From CBDFLD01 sp965249005 (GTDB lineage: Bacteria; Acidobacteriota; UBA6911), in assembly GCA_965249005.1 (NCBI GenBank), contig CBDFLD010000006.1, positions 62,001 through 126,000 on the forward strand: a stretch of DNA of 64,000 nt, read 5' to 3'. A program made the position numbers and the translations under genes. Below the pieces are notes generated by a model. The model had not been told where the DNA came from. It searched no databases and saw only the letters and a list, made by a program, of their open reading frames with translations. Positions 26,449 through 35,159 of the stretch are shown piece after piece; position 1 is the first letter of the stretch; every line of letters starts with the position of its first letter.

Positions 26449-27819
26449 TCATGTTAGTGCTGTAGATGGAACCAGTTGCATGTTGAGCTGTTTGGCCTTT
26501 TTCTTAAGGTATCGGAGTTGTTGTTCCTGGTACTTGGACTCATAGTATTGCGCTCCTTTGTCTGCGTATTGCTGGCCGTATTTGAGCATGCGATAGATAA
26601 TTCGTGCGAGTTTATGAGCGATGGCGGTAATGGCCTTGGCGGGACCCAAGCGGGCGCGGAGACGTCGGTAGTTGGCCCCTAGGGCACTTTTACTGTGCCG
26701 GAGTGTTGAGGCAGCCATCCGGAGGGCATGGGCGGTGCGGTTTTTGACTTGCTTGGTCCCTCGTCTAATTACCTTGCCGCCACTGATGGCATTGCAGGGT
26801 GCCAGTGCCAACCAGGCGGCGAAGTGCTTCTCAGTTTTCCAGGGGCTTATATCGACTCCGACTTCGGCGATGACGGTAGAAGCGGTCATGACATCGATGC
26901 CGTCCACGGAAGTAAGATCGACACCGGTAATGCGATACAGTTCGGAGCGTAGGTCAAACTGGGGAGCGTTTCCGCGAGGTTTCGATCCCTTGCGTCCCGG
27001 CAATGGATGAGTTTGGGTATCAGCCTTGTTGTTGAAGGTTTGGATATGGGCATGGATGGCTCTGTCACAGTCAGCGATTTTACTCTGGTAGGTCTCGTAC
27101 ATTTGCAGAGACTGACCGAGGACAAAGAGCAATTCTTGGCGCCAGTCGCCGTGGAGACTTTTGGCAATAAGATCTCGGCCCGATCGGATTCGGGGGTGTT
27201 TGAGTTGAGCGAGTTTGTCAGGGTCTCGTTCGCCGTCGAGGATAGCACGAATGATTGCGAGTCCCGTGACACCACTGATGTCGCTGATGACGTTGGCGAG
27301 TTGGATATTCATTTCTGTCAGAGCTTTTTGCATGTGTTGAATACAGGTACTGGCTGATTTGACGAGATTATCTCGCTGACGCCAGTAGGTTCGAAGCACA
27401 CAGATCTCGTTTGGAGGACGATAGGAATTCTTGAGCAGTCCGAAAGTCTCGAGCTTTTGCAGCCATTGACAATCCTTCACGTCGCTCTTACGTCCGGGGA
27501 CCTTCTGGACATCGTGAGCGTTGACCAACTTGACGGTGAAGCCGCGAGCGTCCAGGACTTGATATAAAGGAATCCAATAACTGCCGGTGGACTCCATGAC
27601 GACTGTGTCGATATCGCAGGATTTCAGCCACTTGGCCAACCGATGCAGATCAGCCGTAAAGCACTCGAATCGACGGACCGGTTCAGAATCACGGTCTTGT
27701 GGCACGGCAACATAGTGTTGGGCATTTCCAACGTCGATGCCTGCAACATTGAGATTGAGTGGAGGGAAGGTAAAAGGATTTCGTTTCGATTTGGATCGTG
27801 ATTTTCGATGTCTTGGCAT
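26449..27819 (-). CDS. IS110-family DEDD transposase/recombinase
   Basis: A 456-residue recombinase. N-terminal RuvC-like domain: VAGIDVGNAQHYVAV with the first Asp, VVMESTGSYWIPLYQVL with the Glu, and the NAHDVQKVPGRKSDVKDCQW block with the remaining acidic residues. C-terminal Transposase_20 domain: ITGVDLTSVDGIDVMTAS, AWLALAPCNAISGGK and the region with the presumed catalytic Ser (RMAASTLRHSKSALG). The start at MPRHRKSRSKSKR is chosen because the sequence upstream is non-coding leader. Such enzymes act with an element-encoded bridge RNA. The gene appears intact. Confidence 0.92.
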   Translation of the reverse strand: MPRHRKSRSKSKRNPFTFPPLNLNVAGIDVGNAQHYVAVPQDRDSEPVRRFECFTADLHRLAKWLKSCDIDTVVMESTGSYWIPLYQVLDARGFTVKLVNAHDVQKVPGRKSDVKDCQWLQKLETFGLLKNSYRPPNEICVLRTYWRQRDNLVKSASTCIQHMQKALTEMNIQLANVISDISGVTGLAIIRAILDGERDPDKLAQLKHPRIRSGRDLIAKSLHGDWRQELLFVLGQSLQMYETYQSKIADCDRAIHAHIQTFNNKADTQTHPLPGRKGSKPRGNAPQFDLRSELYRITGVDLTSVDGIDVMTASTVIAEVGVDISPWKTEKHFAAWLALAPCNAISGGKVIRRGTKQVKNRTAHALRMAASTLRHSKSALGANYRRLRARLGPAKAITAIAHKLARIIYRMLKYGQQYADKGAQYYESKYQEQQLRYLKKKAKQLNMQLVPSTALT

Positions 27820-28070
27820 AGAATTTAATCTCCTTAACGGTTGGGGGCTCGGCCCGGTTGCGGAAGGGTTTAAAAACCTCTCAAACGGGGTCGAGCTTCC
27901 GTCCATCAAGGAACGAGAATCACGCCACCAAACAAGTGACCGCCAAAGAACCGGAACCACGCTGAAAGACGGGCATAGAAGCACCAATGCTCTGTCGGTT
28001 TTAACTGCCGAGCCTCATCCCAGCATGATGGCACGCAATGAACTTCTGGCGGCCAGTTTCTTTTGCAAGT
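27820..28070 (-). ncRNA. Candidate bridge RNA locus of the IS110 element
   Basis: About 250 bp of non-coding DNA upstream of the transposase, the place where IS110-group elements encode the bridge RNA that base-pairs with target and donor DNA. Several short hairpins are visible on the minus strand (for example around GGTTTTTAAACC and CGGGCCGAGCCC). I could not assign the two loops with confidence. The call is by position and family knowledge. Confidence 0.45.
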
Positions 28071-28071
28071 A

Positions 28072-28090
28072 ACTAGCGCCCCGCGCTAGT
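28072..28090. repeat. REP-like palindrome at the leader side of IS110
   Basis: ACTAGCGC, CCC, GCGCTAGT: 8-bp arms around three bases, the same design as the GACTGGCGC palindromes on the other side of the element. The sequence following on the minus strand (ACTTGCAAAAGAAACTGG) also resembles that following the others (GCTTGGGAACGTAACTG). Confidence 0.75.
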
Positions 28091-28110
28091 GGGTCGCTGA
28101 AAGCTCTTTT

Positions 28111-29700
28111 TCAATAGGCTTTTTGGATTTTCACGCCGGAGTAGTAGGCCATGAGGATCTCTTCGTAATTGGCCCCCGCGCGTGCCATTTGAACGGCCCC
28201 GATCTGGCACAGGCCGACTCCGTGACCAAAGCCGCGACCATGAAAGCTCAAGGTCGCAATCGTGCCGTCGGCATTCTTCTTTCGATGGATGGAAAATAGT
28301 GTGTCACGAAGGCCTAGGGCTCTCCGCACGCGATATCCGTTTACCTCTGTTGAGCCTTCCGTTCCGATCAAACGAATCTGAACGGCACGGCCCGACTTCC
28401 CGATCTGAGCCGGCTCCATATCTACCAAGGGGCCTATGTCGCCCGACAGCCGGCGAAGCCGACGCGACAGCTCCTTCAAAGTGAAGGAAACCTTCCAACT
28501 CTGGTTCGTCTTGCCCCCTGACCTGTCGCGTCGAACGTGCCCGGAGGCACCCGCAGATGGGCACTTGACGCTCCGAAGATAGGGCACTTCCCTGGCGTCG
28601 AATACATTGGCGTAGTCTTCCGTCTTTCCTCCACAGTCGGCCGAGTACATGGCGTTGATTGGTTTTCCCTTGTAGTAGAGCGTGATGCCGTAGGTCTCGC
28701 GAACTGCATCATTGGTCGTGGGCTGTTCAATCGATACCCCGCCATAAACCTGTGTTCGGACGTCGTCCGTCAGGTCGAATCCCTCGTCGCTGAAGCGCCC
28801 CATGTTGTTCAGCGCGTATGTGCGAGCGGCGATTGCCTGTGCGCGCAGTGCCGAGTCTTCCGGATACGTCCGAGGACTGATTTCTCCCGGCACGACGCCG
28901 AAAAGGTACTCCTCCATACTCAGTTGATTGACAACAGTCAGTCGTCCGTTCTTGCCCGGACTCAGATCAAAGAACCCGCGGTACGTCTTGCCGTCGAGGC
29001 GCAGGAAGCCACTGCTGGAAGACGGAAGAATGAGGTACCCCGTCGTCGCAACGCGGAACAGGCTTTCCGGACCGCGGAGTGCCAGAACCGGTTGCGTCTT
29101 CTCCCGAGCCGACCTGGAGTCACGAACCACGAACGCATCGGAGAATTCGGTTCGGATAGGAGAACTGCGGGCAAACTCTTGTGCGGAGCGGCGATTTGAG
29201 AACTCACCCAGTTGAACTTGGTGAAGCTTGTATTCCGAATCCGTTTGAATCACGGCCGGTAGGGAAAACTCGCGGGTCAGCGTCTTTTTTAGTCGCTCGG
29301 CGCGGTCACCGTTCGAGAGCGCTGCAACCTGAATGCGGTAAACCTCACTTGTCTGGTTCCCTGAGTCATGCTCGATGCGAACATTTATTTCACCCCGAAT
29401 TCGGTGCCGGGGAGCTTCGGAGACCTTCTCCACCAGGTAGAAGTCTCCGGGGGCCGCGATCCTTACTTCCTTACCATTGCTTGCCAGACCGATTCGAATA
29501 GACGGGCTAGGCAATGCGGGGAGCTCGGAGCGAGTCTCCGCGGAAGGTGCAGGAGCGGGACCTGGTGCAGGACCTGGGCTCGGCGCTGACACCGACGGCG
29601 GATTTACAGTCGTCTTCCGGCCACAGCCCGCCAGGGAACAAAGAAACACCAACAAAACGATCATCCACCACTGGCAGCGATATTCAAGCTGCGAACTCAT
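28111..29700 (-). CDS. SpoIID/LytB-domain lipoprotein with SPOR-like domain
   Basis: A 529-residue envelope protein. The signal peptide ends in the lipobox LCSLAGC, so it should be a lipoprotein. A Pro/Ala-rich linker follows (about residues 30-55). In the middle is a SPOR-type peptidoglycan-binding region (RIQVAALSNGDRAERLKKTL, then HQVQLGEFSNRRSAQEFA). The C-terminal SpoIID domain has YLFGVVPGEISP, RAQAIAARTYAL, ADCGGKTEDYANVFD and SFHGRGFGHGVGLCQIGAVQ. In Bacillus, SpoIID is a lytic transglycosylase cutting denuded glycan; the SPOR part fits that role at division sites here (inference). The Met at 29700 is preferred over one 39 bp upstream because it leads directly into the signal peptide. 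Confidence 0.85.
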   Translation of the reverse strand: MSSQLEYRCQWWMIVLLVFLCSLAGCGRKTTVNPPSVSAPSPGPAPGPAPAPSAETRSELPALPSPSIRIGLASNGKEVRIAAPGDFYLVEKVSEAPRHRIRGEINVRIEHDSGNQTSEVYRIQVAALSNGDRAERLKKTLTREFSLPAVIQTDSEYKLHQVQLGEFSNRRSAQEFARSSPIRTEFSDAFVVRDSRSAREKTQPVLALRGPESLFRVATTGYLILPSSSSGFLRLDGKTYRGFFDLSPGKNGRLTVVNQLSMEEYLFGVVPGEISPRTYPEDSALRAQAIAARTYALNNMGRFSDEGFDLTDDVRTQVYGGVSIEQPTTNDAVRETYGITLYYKGKPINAMYSADCGGKTEDYANVFDAREVPYLRSVKCPSAGASGHVRRDRSGGKTNQSWKVSFTLKELSRRLRRLSGDIGPLVDMEPAQIGKSGRAVQIRLIGTEGSTEVNGYRVRRALGLRDTLFSIHRKKNADGTIATLSFHGRGFGHGVGLCQIGAVQMARAGANYEEILMAYYSGVKIQKAY

Positions 29701-29912
29701 ACCAGGACTCCAATTCCGGCAACCCCTTGCGGCGACCACCCCTCGCGAAACAACTTAACGTCCACCTGGAATCAACGGGCCCTAGGGGGATCGTGCTCCA
29801 ACTTATTTGCCACACTTGCAACAGCCCCAGCAGATGGACCTTTCCACCCACACTGAGTTTGCTTGAATCAGGGAAAGATACGGAATTTTACCGCGGAACG
29901 CAATGGGGATTT

Positions 29913-30998
29913 TTATTGTCGTTCATTATAGGAGAATACGAACTTCGCGCCGATGCGATCGCCGGGAAATCCCGTTGGAAGCGGCGGGAAAGGATTCGAG
30001 ATGATGATCGAATGCATAGCGGTCAAATCGAGCGACTGACTTCCGGATGGGATAACGATCTCCAGGTCGACCGAACTGCCGTCCTTCTCGATGAAGAAGA
30101 TCAAAGTCGTGCGACCGCGCGAGTTACGCAGGTTCGAGGGAATGCTCCAATTCCCTTTGATGCGCTGGATGATCAGATCCGCATACTTGCCCATGGGAAA
30201 ACCCTTGGTATCGAAGAATCCGGTGCCTTCTTTTTGGATGGCTTCCTGCTTATCCTCGAAGACCTTGGGTGGGTCGGCTTGCTGCTCCATCCCGACCGGG
30301 TCACTCTTTGGCGGCACTTCTGCGGGAGTGACCATGGGCTTGTCGTCTTCGGCCACGCTATCGGAGCCTGGATCTGGAGTCAACTCCTCCTCGGGAATCC
30401 CTCTGCCAACCCCTCTGGATGGAGGTGGGAGGGAAAGCACGGAGGAACTCGTACCGGACCTACGCTCAGCAAATAGCGTCCCAGGCGAGCCCGGAAGCGT
30501 CCCGGGCCCCTGGACGTTGCCCCGCTGATCGTCGGGTCCCGCCCCTGGATTCTCGGTCGACGCCGTCAATTCCTCTTGGCCTCCCTGAGCCTGGGGCTCG
30601 TCCAACCCCAGCGCCTGCCGCGCCGGGGGAGCTGGCGTCTCCTCGCCGTCGTCCGAGGAGGTCGTTTGCTCCTCGCCGAATTCGACTCGAATCGGAGGCC
30701 GGGTCTCCGAGGAATCACCCCGGCTCCATCCCGGAAGCAAGTCGCGCAGCGTCGCACCCGAGGGGCCGTACATGGGTTCAGTGACGGGAATCGATGCGAT
30801 CAGCTCCCAGTCGGGCTCATCATTGTAAGTGGACAGGTTCGGGAAATCGAACCAGAGGTGTCTGCCAGGCGCAAGGAGCTCCGGAAACTGGACAAAAAGA
30901 AAGAGCAAAAGGGCATGCAACAGACAGGAAGCGACGCCCGAGAGGATCAAACGTCCCGAGGAACGCCGCCGCTGCTGTGAGCTCGTATATTCGAACAT
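29913..30998 (-). CDS. TonB-family energy transducer-like protein
   Basis: A 361-residue protein with one N-terminal membrane anchor (LILSGVASCLLHALLLFLFV, about residues 17-36). A long, low-complexity Pro/Gly/Glu-rich periplasmic spacer of about 200 residues follows. A C-terminal TonB-like domain starts near YADLIIQRIKGNWSIPSN and continues with TTLIFFIEKDGSSVDLEIV and a final KFVFSYNE strand. Such proteins pass proton-motive energy to outer-membrane receptors or act as scaffolds. No exbB/exbD or receptor gene is adjacent, so the partner is unknown. The short C-terminal domain with conserved SGSQSLD makes it TonB/TolA C-type rather than classical TonB. Confidence 0.8.
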   Translation of the reverse strand: MFEYTSSQQRRRSSGRLILSGVASCLLHALLLFLFVQFPELLAPGRHLWFDFPNLSTYNDEPDWELIASIPVTEPMYGPSGATLRDLLPGWSRGDSSETRPPIRVEFGEEQTTSSDDGEETPAPPARQALGLDEPQAQGGQEELTASTENPGAGPDDQRGNVQGPGTLPGSPGTLFAERRSGTSSSVLSLPPPSRGVGRGIPEEELTPDPGSDSVAEDDKPMVTPAEVPPKSDPVGMEQQADPPKVFEDKQEAIQKEGTGFFDTKGFPMGKYADLIIQRIKGNWSIPSNLRNSRGRTTLIFFIEKDGSSVDLEIVIPSGSQSLDLTAMHSIIISNPFPPLPTGFPGDRIGAKFVFSYNERQ

Positions 30999-31054
30999 AA
31001 CGTAACGCTACGCTCTCACGCCAGGTAAGAGATAATCTAAGTATAGAAAAGCCC

Positions 31055-32011
31055 CTAAGCCCTGTCAAACTCCGCCGCTACGGCCTGTTGGGCTTGCTCC
31101 AATATTTTCAACGCCAACGAGAGAGCTTTTTTTCCATCCTCCCCCGTGCACCGAACAGGTTCCTCACCCCGGCAAGCCCTCAAGAATGCTCGGATTTCTT
31201 CCGTTAGCGGCTCTGATTTCGGGGGGGTTCGCTTTTCGCTCTCAATCGCAGGTTTGCCATTCCTGGCATTCTTGAGACTGAAGACCGCGACTTCCTGAAG
31301 ATCGTAGTCCATGGAAATGTACTGAGGCTGTTGAAAAAGCCGGATCTTGCGAATCCTCTCCGTGGAAACCCGGCTGGCCGTCAGATTGGCCACGCACCCA
31401 TCCTCAAACCGGATTCTGGCATTTGCGATATCGATCCTGGAACTGAGGATCGGAATCCCGACCGCGTGTATCTCCGCGGGTTCTGAATCAACCAAGAGGC
31501 TGATGATGTCCAGATCATGAATCATCAAGTCCAGCACGACGTCAATGTCGAGACTTCGTGGAGAAAACACCCCCATCCGGTGGGCTTCAAAGAAACGAGG
31601 GCGCCTCACGATACGTTGTACCTCCTGCACAGCCGGGTTGAAACGTTCCAGATGTCCGACCTGCAAAACACACCCGTTTCGTGCTGCCTCATCGATGAGA
31701 TCGTCGGCACCCCTAATCGTGTGGCTGATTGGCTTCTCTACGAGAACCCCGGTACCTTCCATCAAGAACCGGGTCCCTATTTCCGTGTGCAAGGAAGTAG
31801 GTGTCGCAATGCTGACAGCATCCACCCGCCCCAGCAACTCTCGATAATCGGTAAACGCTAGAGTGCCGACGGAATCAGCGATTTCCTGGGCGCGGCCCGG
31901 CATGAGATCGGCCACCCCCACCAACGATGCTTCCGGCAAGGAATCGTATACTCGAGCATGGTGTTTGCCGAGCGCCCCGACCCCTATGACTCCGACTTTG
32001 AGCTTTTCCAC
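31055..32011 (-). CDS. Gfo/Idh/MocA-family oxidoreductase
   Basis: A 318-residue NAD(P)-dependent oxidoreductase. The Rossmann motif is KVGVIGVGALGKHHARVY, and the family's EKP motif is GVLVEKPISHT. The second domain contains the FNPAVQEVQRIV and DLMIHDLDIISLLV segments. A GTG at 32011 is chosen as start; the open frame upstream runs into repetitive intergenic sequence. It lies directly downstream of lpxI in the lipid A gene run, where similar genes in other diderms are often found; a role in making an unusual LPS sugar is possible but unproven. Substrate unknown. Confidence 0.85.
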   Translation of the reverse strand: MEKLKVGVIGVGALGKHHARVYDSLPEASLVGVADLMPGRAQEIADSVGTLAFTDYRELLGRVDAVSIATPTSLHTEIGTRFLMEGTGVLVEKPISHTIRGADDLIDEAARNGCVLQVGHLERFNPAVQEVQRIVRRPRFFEAHRMGVFSPRSLDIDVVLDLMIHDLDIISLLVDSEPAEIHAVGIPILSSRIDIANARIRFEDGCVANLTASRVSTERIRKIRLFQQPQYISMDYDLQEVAVFSLKNARNGKPAIESEKRTPPKSEPLTEEIRAFLRACRGEEPVRCTGEDGKKALSLALKILEQAQQAVAAEFDRA

Positions 32012-32168
32012 AATATTCAAGCTAAGGTACCGGGTCTGTGACCCGGTACGCTCTCCGCTAACCGCTTTCCGCCTCGGTTTTTTGGCGAAAGCGTAGCCCG
32101 CCCACTCCGTGGGCAGGAACAAGGGCTCTCACTGGTGCGACTCTCGGAGAGAGCCACCTACGACGCAC
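32012..32168. other. lpxI-Gfo/Idh intergenic region with hairpins
   Basis: It contains three inverted repeats: GGTACCGGGTC/GACCCGGTAC near 32024-32050, CCCGCCCA/TGGGC near 32097-32115 and GGCTCTC/GAGAGCC near 32126-32157. It also has short units (CCGCTAACCGCTTTCCG) like those at 35.2 and 50.5 kb. No T-run, so not a classic terminator. Confidence 0.6.
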
Positions 32169-32999
32169 CTATCGCTCTACCGGGGGTAGTGCGACGATCG
32201 AAATGCCGTTCTCATCCGCCAACCGGACCAGGCGCTCCTGATCGATCAACAGAGTCTTTTTAGCGTCGAGGGCCAGCGCAGTGGCCCCACAGTCAATCAT
32301 CGTCTCAACCGTTGGCGCCCCCACGACGGGAACGTCGAACCGCATATCCTGCATGGGTTTACTCACCTTTATGACAGTCAGATTCTGATCCCCGACCAGC
32401 CTCCCCGCGCGGCGGATGACGGTGTCTGTCCCCTCCATAGCCTCAACAGCCACAACGGCACAGTCCCGTACGACAATGGTCTGCCCGATGTCTAGACGCG
32501 CGATTTGAATCGCCATCGGTCTTCCGTACTCCACGTCCTTCTTCTCCCGCGGGCTCAAACCGCGGGCACTCAGGCTGCCTTCCACGGCCAGGTGTGGCGC
32601 GAGAAGTGCGGTGGAATCGAGCAATGCGATCCCCTCCTTTTCCAACACTTTGGCAACCCCACCAATCAACGCCTCCGTGCTCTTGCGCTCGAGGCCGGCC
32701 AGCATTTTCAACATGGTAAGGTCTGGAATCGACGACCCGAAGATTTGCGCATGCTTTACCTGACCGGCCATGATCGCTCTTTGAATCCCCTCCTTCTTGA
32801 AGACTCGAATAAGCTTGCCCAACTGCCCCAAGCCAAGCCAATGGACTGGGTAGCCGCTGTCCTCGATCTCAGGGAACGTCTCCTCTTTGATCGCAGCCAC
32901 CACCATATCGATCCGTTGGCGTCGGGCGGACTCCAGAACCAGCAGCGGAAACTGACCGTTGCCTGCTATCAAGCCGAGCTTTTCATTTGCTTCCGTCAT
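32169..32999 (-). CDS. lpxI: UDP-2,3-diacylglucosamine pyrophosphatase LpxI
   Basis: Hydrolyses UDP-2,3-diacylglucosamine to lipid X in lipid A synthesis, replacing LpxH in many non-enteric diderms. The 276-residue product shows the N-terminal KLGLIAGNGQFPLLVLESAR, then IMAGQVKHAQIFG and ALLAPHLAVEGSL. Further on are GQTIVVRDCAVVAVEAMEGTD and the C-terminal DVPVVGAPTVETMIDCGATA. These are LpxI/DUF1009 landmarks. The Met at 32999 is chosen; the open frame continues about 160 bp further but without family similarity. It sits 64 bp after lpxA in the same orientation. Confidence 0.93.
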   Translation of the reverse strand: MTEANEKLGLIAGNGQFPLLVLESARRQRIDMVVAAIKEETFPEIEDSGYPVHWLGLGQLGKLIRVFKKEGIQRAIMAGQVKHAQIFGSSIPDLTMLKMLAGLERKSTEALIGGVAKVLEKEGIALLDSTALLAPHLAVEGSLSARGLSPREKKDVEYGRPMAIQIARLDIGQTIVVRDCAVVAVEAMEGTDTVIRRAGRLVGDQNLTVIKVSKPMQDMRFDVPVVGAPTVETMIDCGATALALDAKKTLLIDQERLVRLADENGISIVALPPVER

Positions 33000-33063
33000 C
33001 TGGATCACCAGCTCTGCTGTTTCTGAGGAGCTTGGCCTTGGAGCAAGGCTCTCGGAGCAAGCT

Positions 33064-33843
33064 CTACCGGATGAAACCGCGACGCGAGGTTTCGATGAAC
33101 TGCAGTAGTACCTCGACTTCCGGTGCAGTCCAACTCTGTTCCCGGGCGTGTCGCACCGCATCTCGGGTGTTCATGTCTGACCGGAAAAGGAGTCGATAGA
33201 CTCGCTTGAGCGCGAGAACAGAATCCTCGGGTAAGCCTTTTCTTTGAAGGCCGATGGTATTGATGCCGTAGATCTTTGCGTCGTTGCGGTCCCCTACGGT
33301 CTTGATATAGGGCAAGGCATCCCGGGTTACGACCGAATAGCCCCCGATAAAGGCATGGAGGCCGACTCTACAAAACTGGTGGACGGATGAGAACGCCCCG
33401 ATTGTCGCGTTATCGCTCACGGCCACGTGCCCCGCAAGGGTTGCCGCATTGGCCATGATGATGTCGCTGGCTAGCTCCGAATCGTGTGCGACATGACTGT
33501 AGGCCATAAAAAGGTTGCGGTCGCCAATCGTAGTTCTGCCCCGTCCGACTGAGGTTCCTCGATTGATCGTGACAAACTCCCGGAACACATTCTTCTTTCC
33601 GATCTCGAGGTAGGTCTCTTCCCCCTTGTACTTGAGATCTTGGGGATCGCTCCCGATAACCCCGAAAGGGTAGAAACGACAGCCGGCCCCTACGGACGTC
33701 CACTTCTGAATCTGCACGTTGGCTTCGAGCACCGTACCTTCTGCAATCTCGACGTTCGTTCCAATCCTGCAAAACGGCCCGATATCGACGTTCTGTGCAA
33801 TGCGGGCGGTAGAATCGATGATGGCTGTCGGATGAATTGGCAT
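33064..33843 (-). CDS. lpxA: Acyl-ACP--UDP-N-acetylglucosamine O-acyltransferase
   Basis: First enzyme of lipid A synthesis. The 259-residue protein is a left-handed beta-helix of hexapeptide repeats (IHPTAIIDSTARIAQNVDIG, IGTNVEIAEGTVLEANVQIQ). Further family motifs are the GRGRTTIGDRNLFMAYSHVAHD segment, GHVAVSDNATIGAFSSVHQF with the catalytic-type His, and RVGLHAFIGGYSVVTRD. A helical C-terminal part follows (ALKRVYRLLFRS). The Met at 33843 lies one base after the fabZ stop, so the pair is translationally coupled; an upstream frame extension into fabZ is ignored. Confidence 0.95.
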   Translation of the reverse strand: MPIHPTAIIDSTARIAQNVDIGPFCRIGTNVEIAEGTVLEANVQIQKWTSVGAGCRFYPFGVIGSDPQDLKYKGEETYLEIGKKNVFREFVTINRGTSVGRGRTTIGDRNLFMAYSHVAHDSELASDIIMANAATLAGHVAVSDNATIGAFSSVHQFCRVGLHAFIGGYSVVTRDALPYIKTVGDRNDAKIYGINTIGLQRKGLPEDSVLALKRVYRLLFRSDMNTRDAVRHAREQSWTAPEVEVLLQFIETSRRGFIR

Positions 33844-33844
33844 A

Positions 33845-34297
33845 CTAATCGCGGTCGACCACGGCACAGGAAAGCTCTGCTTCTGCCGCAAGACTTCCAT
33901 CAACGAGCGCCTGGCCTTTCATTCGAAAGTAATTCTTTCGATGCTTGAGGATTCCTACTTCCAGACGGAGCTGATCTCCCGGGACCACGGGGTGCCGAAA
34001 ACGGCAATGGTCGATTCCCGAGAAGTACACCAGACGATCGCCCCGCTCTTTGTAAGTACTGAACAACAGCACGACGCCCACTTGGGCCAGAGCTTCCACG
34101 ACCAAGACGCCCGGCATGACCGGGTGTCCAGGAAAATGTCCCTGAAAAAACGGCTCGTTGATCGTGACATTCTTGATACCAACCATTCGCCCCTGGCCAT
34201 CGGTCTCGACGATCCGGTCCACCAGCAGAAACGGATAGCGATGCGGCAGTATCTCCAGAATCCGTTGAATGTCGGTTACCGAAATACTGTTATCCAT
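33845..34297 (-). CDS. fabZ: 3-hydroxyacyl-ACP dehydratase
   Basis: Dehydrates 3-hydroxyacyl-ACP in fatty acid elongation, competing with LpxA for hydroxyacyl-ACP. The 150-residue hot-dog protein has ILPHRYPFLLVDRIVE, NEPFFQGHFPGHPVMPGVLV with the catalytic His, and VEALAQVG with the catalytic Glu. It precedes lpxA by one base. A strong hairpin with a T-run separates it from ompH upstream, so fabZ-lpxA-lpxI may depend on read-through or on their own start. Confidence 0.95.
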   Translation of the reverse strand: MDNSISVTDIQRILEILPHRYPFLLVDRIVETDGQGRMVGIKNVTINEPFFQGHFPGHPVMPGVLVVEALAQVGVVLLFSTYKERGDRLVYFSGIDHCRFRHPVVPGDQLRLEVGILKHRKNYFRMKGQALVDGSLAAEAELSCAVVDRD

Positions 34298-34327
34298 GTG
34301 TGCCTCGGCTCAGGAACCAGCCCACAC

Positions 34328-34363
34328 AAAAAAAGGGATGGCAAGCACAACGCGCCATCCCTT
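34328..34363 (-). terminator. Rho-independent terminator/attenuator between ompH and fabZ
   Basis: On the minus strand AAGGGATGGC (34354-34363) pairs with GCCATCCCTT (34333-34342) over ten bases, followed directly by seven T's (34334-34328). It lies 21 bp after the ompH stop and 31 bp before fabZ, in the middle of a lipid A/OMP operon. Confidence 0.85.
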
Positions 34364-34383
34364 CAGAACTTCTTTCACCGCGT

Positions 34384-35013
34384 TCAGGGCGCGGAGCCGG
34401 CTCCGGCGGGGTGCTTTTGATTGTAGCGCGTCACCACCTCTTCGGTAAGCCGCACCAGGGGATCGACATATCCGTACAATTCGACCGGCAAAATCTGACC
34501 TTGGATGCTGACCTGTGCGTCGATCCTCAGGATGGCGCTCAGCCCTCTCTCCTTGGATATTTCACCTAGGATCGGCTCCATCTTGCGTATGATAGCCTGT
34601 TTAACACGATTCTGACGGCCGTTGATCTCTCTCTGGGTGTCCTGCCGAAACCGCTCAATAATTACGCCCTTGGTCTCGATTTCAGTTTGCAGGTCGGTGA
34701 GAGCCTCCGGGTTGAGCTTCGATCTCTGAACGTTGAACTGGTTTTGCAGCGTTTCATATTCCTTGTTCATGGTTTCGGCTTCAGTTTGTTTCTGTTCCAC
34801 GAACTTCTGCAGTTCGCCAAATCGCTGCTTCCCCTCTTCACACGAGGCGATCGCCTCGTCGATGTTGACCCAGGCAAGCTTGGCGGGGCCGATAACCACG
34901 GAGGCCGGAGCGGGAGCGGGTTGTGCCGCGGCTTGGGTCTCCGCTTGTGCCAGACACACAACCGGCAGGACCAGAAGGGCAAGAAAAAGGCAGAGTATCT
35001 TGCTTCGAATCAT
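34384..35013 (-). CDS. OmpH/Skp-family periplasmic chaperone
   Basis: A 209-residue exported protein; in E. coli, Skp holds unfolded outer-membrane proteins. Its signal peptide is KILCLFLALLVLPVVCLAQA. An Ala/Pro-rich stretch follows, then KLAWVNIDEAIASCEEGKQRF and a long coiled-coil arm region (about residues 70-130, rich in Glu, Gln and Lys). The end returns to the strand core (LSAILRIDAQVSIQG). ATG 35013 is preceded by AGGAGA at suitable distance. Transcription likely starts from the promoter at 35120-35148. bamA lies upstream, the classic bamA-skp-fabZ-lpxA order. Confidence 0.88.
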   Translation of the reverse strand: MIRSKILCLFLALLVLPVVCLAQAETQAAAQPAPAPASVVIGPAKLAWVNIDEAIASCEEGKQRFGELQKFVEQKQTEAETMNKEYETLQNQFNVQRSKLNPEALTDLQTEIETKGVIIERFRQDTQREINGRQNRVKQAIIRKMEPILGEISKERGLSAILRIDAQVSIQGQILPVELYGYVDPLVRLTEEVVTRYNQKHPAGAGSAP

Positions 35014-35119
35014 GGCTTTTCGTCTCCTGTACTCAGTTAGATTCATCCCAGCTGCAATCCCGCGGTTACAGCAATACGCTGTTAGCCTCAGCAGCAATAT
35101 GGATGGCCCAAAACCTCAA

Positions 35120-35148
35120 ATTTTATTCTACATTCGCCCTATTGGCAA
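35120..35148 (-). promoter_or_regulatory. Probable sigma-70 promoter of ompH operon
   Basis: TTGCCA (35143-35148) and TAAAAT (35120-35125) on the minus strand with 17-bp spacing, giving a leader of about 100 nt before ompH. Confidence 0.6.
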
Positions 35149-35159
35149 AAGAAATCTAA

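Larger units (their letters stand above)
26437..28070 (-). mobile_element. IS110-family insertion sequence (ends approximate)
   Basis: One transposase gene with a long non-coding leader of about 250 bp on its 5' side and a very short 3' tail, the layout of IS110-type elements. The right edge (low coordinate) is set by the return of the repeat sequence GAGCGCTGACTGG; the left edge is placed before an 8+3+8 palindrome (28072-28090). No terminal inverted repeats or target duplication were seen, as expected for IS110. Both sides of the element lie next to REP-like palindromes. Confidence 0.75.
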
